The notes under the pieces: model-generated | Told to the model about the DNA's origin: nothing | What the model saw: only the letters and a program-made list of their open reading frames with translations | The model's database searches: none | Made by a program: the position numbers and the translations under genes | DNA from: JBGOUJ01 sp041477005 | GTDB lineage: Bacteria > Acidobacteriota > Terriglobia > Bryobacterales > JACQDG01 | Direction: 5' to 3' | Length of the DNA: 13,440 nt | Assembly: GCA_041477005.1 (NCBI GenBank) | Contig: JBGOUJ010000148.1 | Span: forward strand, 1 to 13,440 | Shown here: positions 12,333 to 13,440 of the stretch, in pieces | Position numbering within the stretch: the stretch's first letter is position 1 | How the letters are laid out: each line of letters starts with the position of its first letter

Positions 12333-13440
12333 ATGAAATATTTCCTAACCACGCCGCTGTACTACGTCAACGCCGCGCCGCACGTCGGTCATGCCTACTC
12401 GACCATCGTGGCCGACGCCATCAAGCGTTTCCGGCGCATGAAGGGCGACGAGGTGTTCCTGCTGACCGGCACCGATGAGCACGGCCAGCACGTCGAGCGG
12501 GCGGTGAAGGCGGCTGGTATGACGCCGCAGCAATTTACCGACCGCGTGGCGGGCGCCTTCCGCGCGCAGTGGGACGAGCTGGGCCTCGCCTACAACGGCT
12601 TCATCCGTACCACCAACCCGCAGCATCACCGGACGGTGCAGTGGCTGTTCGAGCGATGCCGGAAGAACGGTTACATTTACAAGGGACAATACACCGGCCA
12701 GTATTGCGTGAACTGCGAGCTCTATGTAAGCGACGCCGGGCCGGGCGATCCGTGCCCCAACTGCGGGCGGCCGACTGACACGGTAACTGAAGAGAACTTC
12801 TTCTTCAAGCTGTCGGCGTTTGAGGGCAAGCTGCTGCGGCTGTACGAGGAGAATCCGCAATTCGTCCAGCCGGAGACGCGGCGCAACGAGGCGCTCTCGA
12901 TCATACGGGGCGGCCTGAAGGATCTTTCGATCACCCGGACATCGATCACGTGGGGCATTCCGGTGCCGGACGAGGGAAAGCACGTCTTCTACGTATGGTT
13001 TGACGCGCTGATCGGCTACATGAGCGGAATCGGCTTCGGCGGCGACGCCGAACAGGTCGCCCGCGCCGAGAAGATGTGGCCGGCGGACCTGCACCTGATG
13101 AGCAAGGAGATCGTGCGGTTTCATGCGGTCTACTGGCCGGCCTTTCTGATGGCCGCGGACCTGGCGGTTCCGAAGCGCGTCTTTGCGCATGGGCATCTGC
13201 TTTTCGAGCAGGAGAAGATGAGCAAGTCGCGAGGCAATATTGTGCGGCCTTCGCCTATCGCGCGGGTGGTGGGCGTGGAAGGGCTGCGCTATTACCTGCT
13301 GCGGGACATCGTCTTCGGCCAGGACGGCAACTTCAGCTACGAAGCCCTGGTGACGCGATATAACTCCGACCTCGCCAACGGCCTCGGCAACCTCGCCAGC
13401 CGGACCCTGACCATGATCGGGAAGTATTGCGGCGGCGCGA
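12333..13440 (+). CDS. metG: Methionyl-tRNA synthetase, cut by the right edge
   Basis: The open frame gives the first 369 residues of a class I synthetase that charges tRNA-Met and initiator tRNA in the cytosol. The N-terminal Rossmann half has KYFLTTPLYYVNAAPHVGHAY with the HIGH-type HVGH at 17-20, and TGTDEHGQHV at 46-54. The connective insert carries one zinc knuckle, CVNC (125-128) and CPNC (141-144). WGIPVP and FYVWFDALIGYM (about 219-230) precede the KMSKS loop EKMSKSRGN (294-302). The last 50 residues begin the helical anticodon-binding domain (YNSDLANGLGNLASR). HLMSKEIVRFH (254-264) has Ser where many MetRS have Gly in the GKD motif, a mild variation. The C terminus, and any tRNA-binding extension, lies beyond the window. 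Confidence 0.96.
   Translation, partial: MKYFLTTPLYYVNAAPHVGHAYSTIVADAIKRFRRMKGDEVFLLTGTDEHGQHVERAVKAAGMTPQQFTDRVAGAFRAQWDELGLAYNGFIRTTNPQHHRTVQWLFERCRKNGYIYKGQYTGQYCVNCELYVSDAGPGDPCPNCGRPTDTVTEENFFFKLSAFEGKLLRLYEENPQFVQPETRRNEALSIIRGGLKDLSITRTSITWGIPVPDEGKHVFYVWFDALIGYMSGIGFGGDAEQVARAEKMWPADLHLMSKEIVRFHAVYWPAFLMAADLAVPKRVFAHGHLLFEQEKMSKSRGNIVRPSPIARVVGVEGLRYYLLRDIVFGQDGNFSYEALVTRYNSDLANGLGNLASRTLTMIGKYCGGA

Overview
The window is GC-rich and densely coding, and I read it as a chromosomal segment of a soil-type bacterium. Acidobacteriota (Solibacter/Bryobacter-like) is my best guess. It rests on the mix of a two-domain CRIGERS rhodanese, a Uma2 nuclease carrying the ERIDDYL motif, FitA-type VapBC and heptad-periodic intergenic repeats. 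That placement comes from memory and was not tested by any search. Nothing indicates a plasmid or phage: there is no integrase, transposase, tRNA or rRNA.

Layout. Bases 1-48 (+) look like the last 15 codons of a gene entering from the left. From 90 to 10315 everything reads leftward (minus strand). In transcription order the genes are gamma-glutamyltransferase (ggt), a TIM-barrel sugar-phosphate isomerase/epimerase-like protein, asparaginyl-tRNA synthetase (asnS), a Uma2-family endonuclease, arginase, D-Ala-D-Ala ligase (ddl), a VapB/VapC (FitAB-like) toxin-antitoxin pair, an S41 C-terminal processing protease, a thiosulfate sulfurtransferase and a small unknown protein. From 10441 to the right edge everything reads rightward: a Phd/YefM antitoxin, a RelE/ParE toxin, a full-length larC (nickel-pincer cofactor synthesis) and metG, which is cut by the window edge.

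Coupling. Several genes touch: uma2/arginase are 4 bases apart, arginase/ddl share GTGA, vapB/vapC share TTGA, yefM/relE share GTGA, and sulfurtransferase/small protein are 4 bases apart. Uma2-arginase-ddl is therefore one translation unit of unrelated functions. GGT (glutathione and gamma-glutamyl peptides) and arginase (arginine to ornithine and urea) both serve amino-acid nitrogen use. Ddl and the processing protease act on the cell envelope.

Regulation. The most informative non-coding signals are: (i) a vapB promoter (TTGACC, 17 bp, CATAAT) whose spacer is filled by a perfect 10-bp inverted repeat; (ii) -10-like hexamers exactly 6 nt before the start codons of vapB, the protease and uma2, suggesting leaderless mRNAs; (iii) a perfect 12-bp palindrome containing the yefM -10 box; and (iv) four intergenic elements built in 7-nt register, three of them folding into long hairpins. 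I see no clearly new multi-gene system. The heptad elements and the leaderless/operator architecture are the parts least explained by known annotation. No gene-free stretch exceeds 300 bases.
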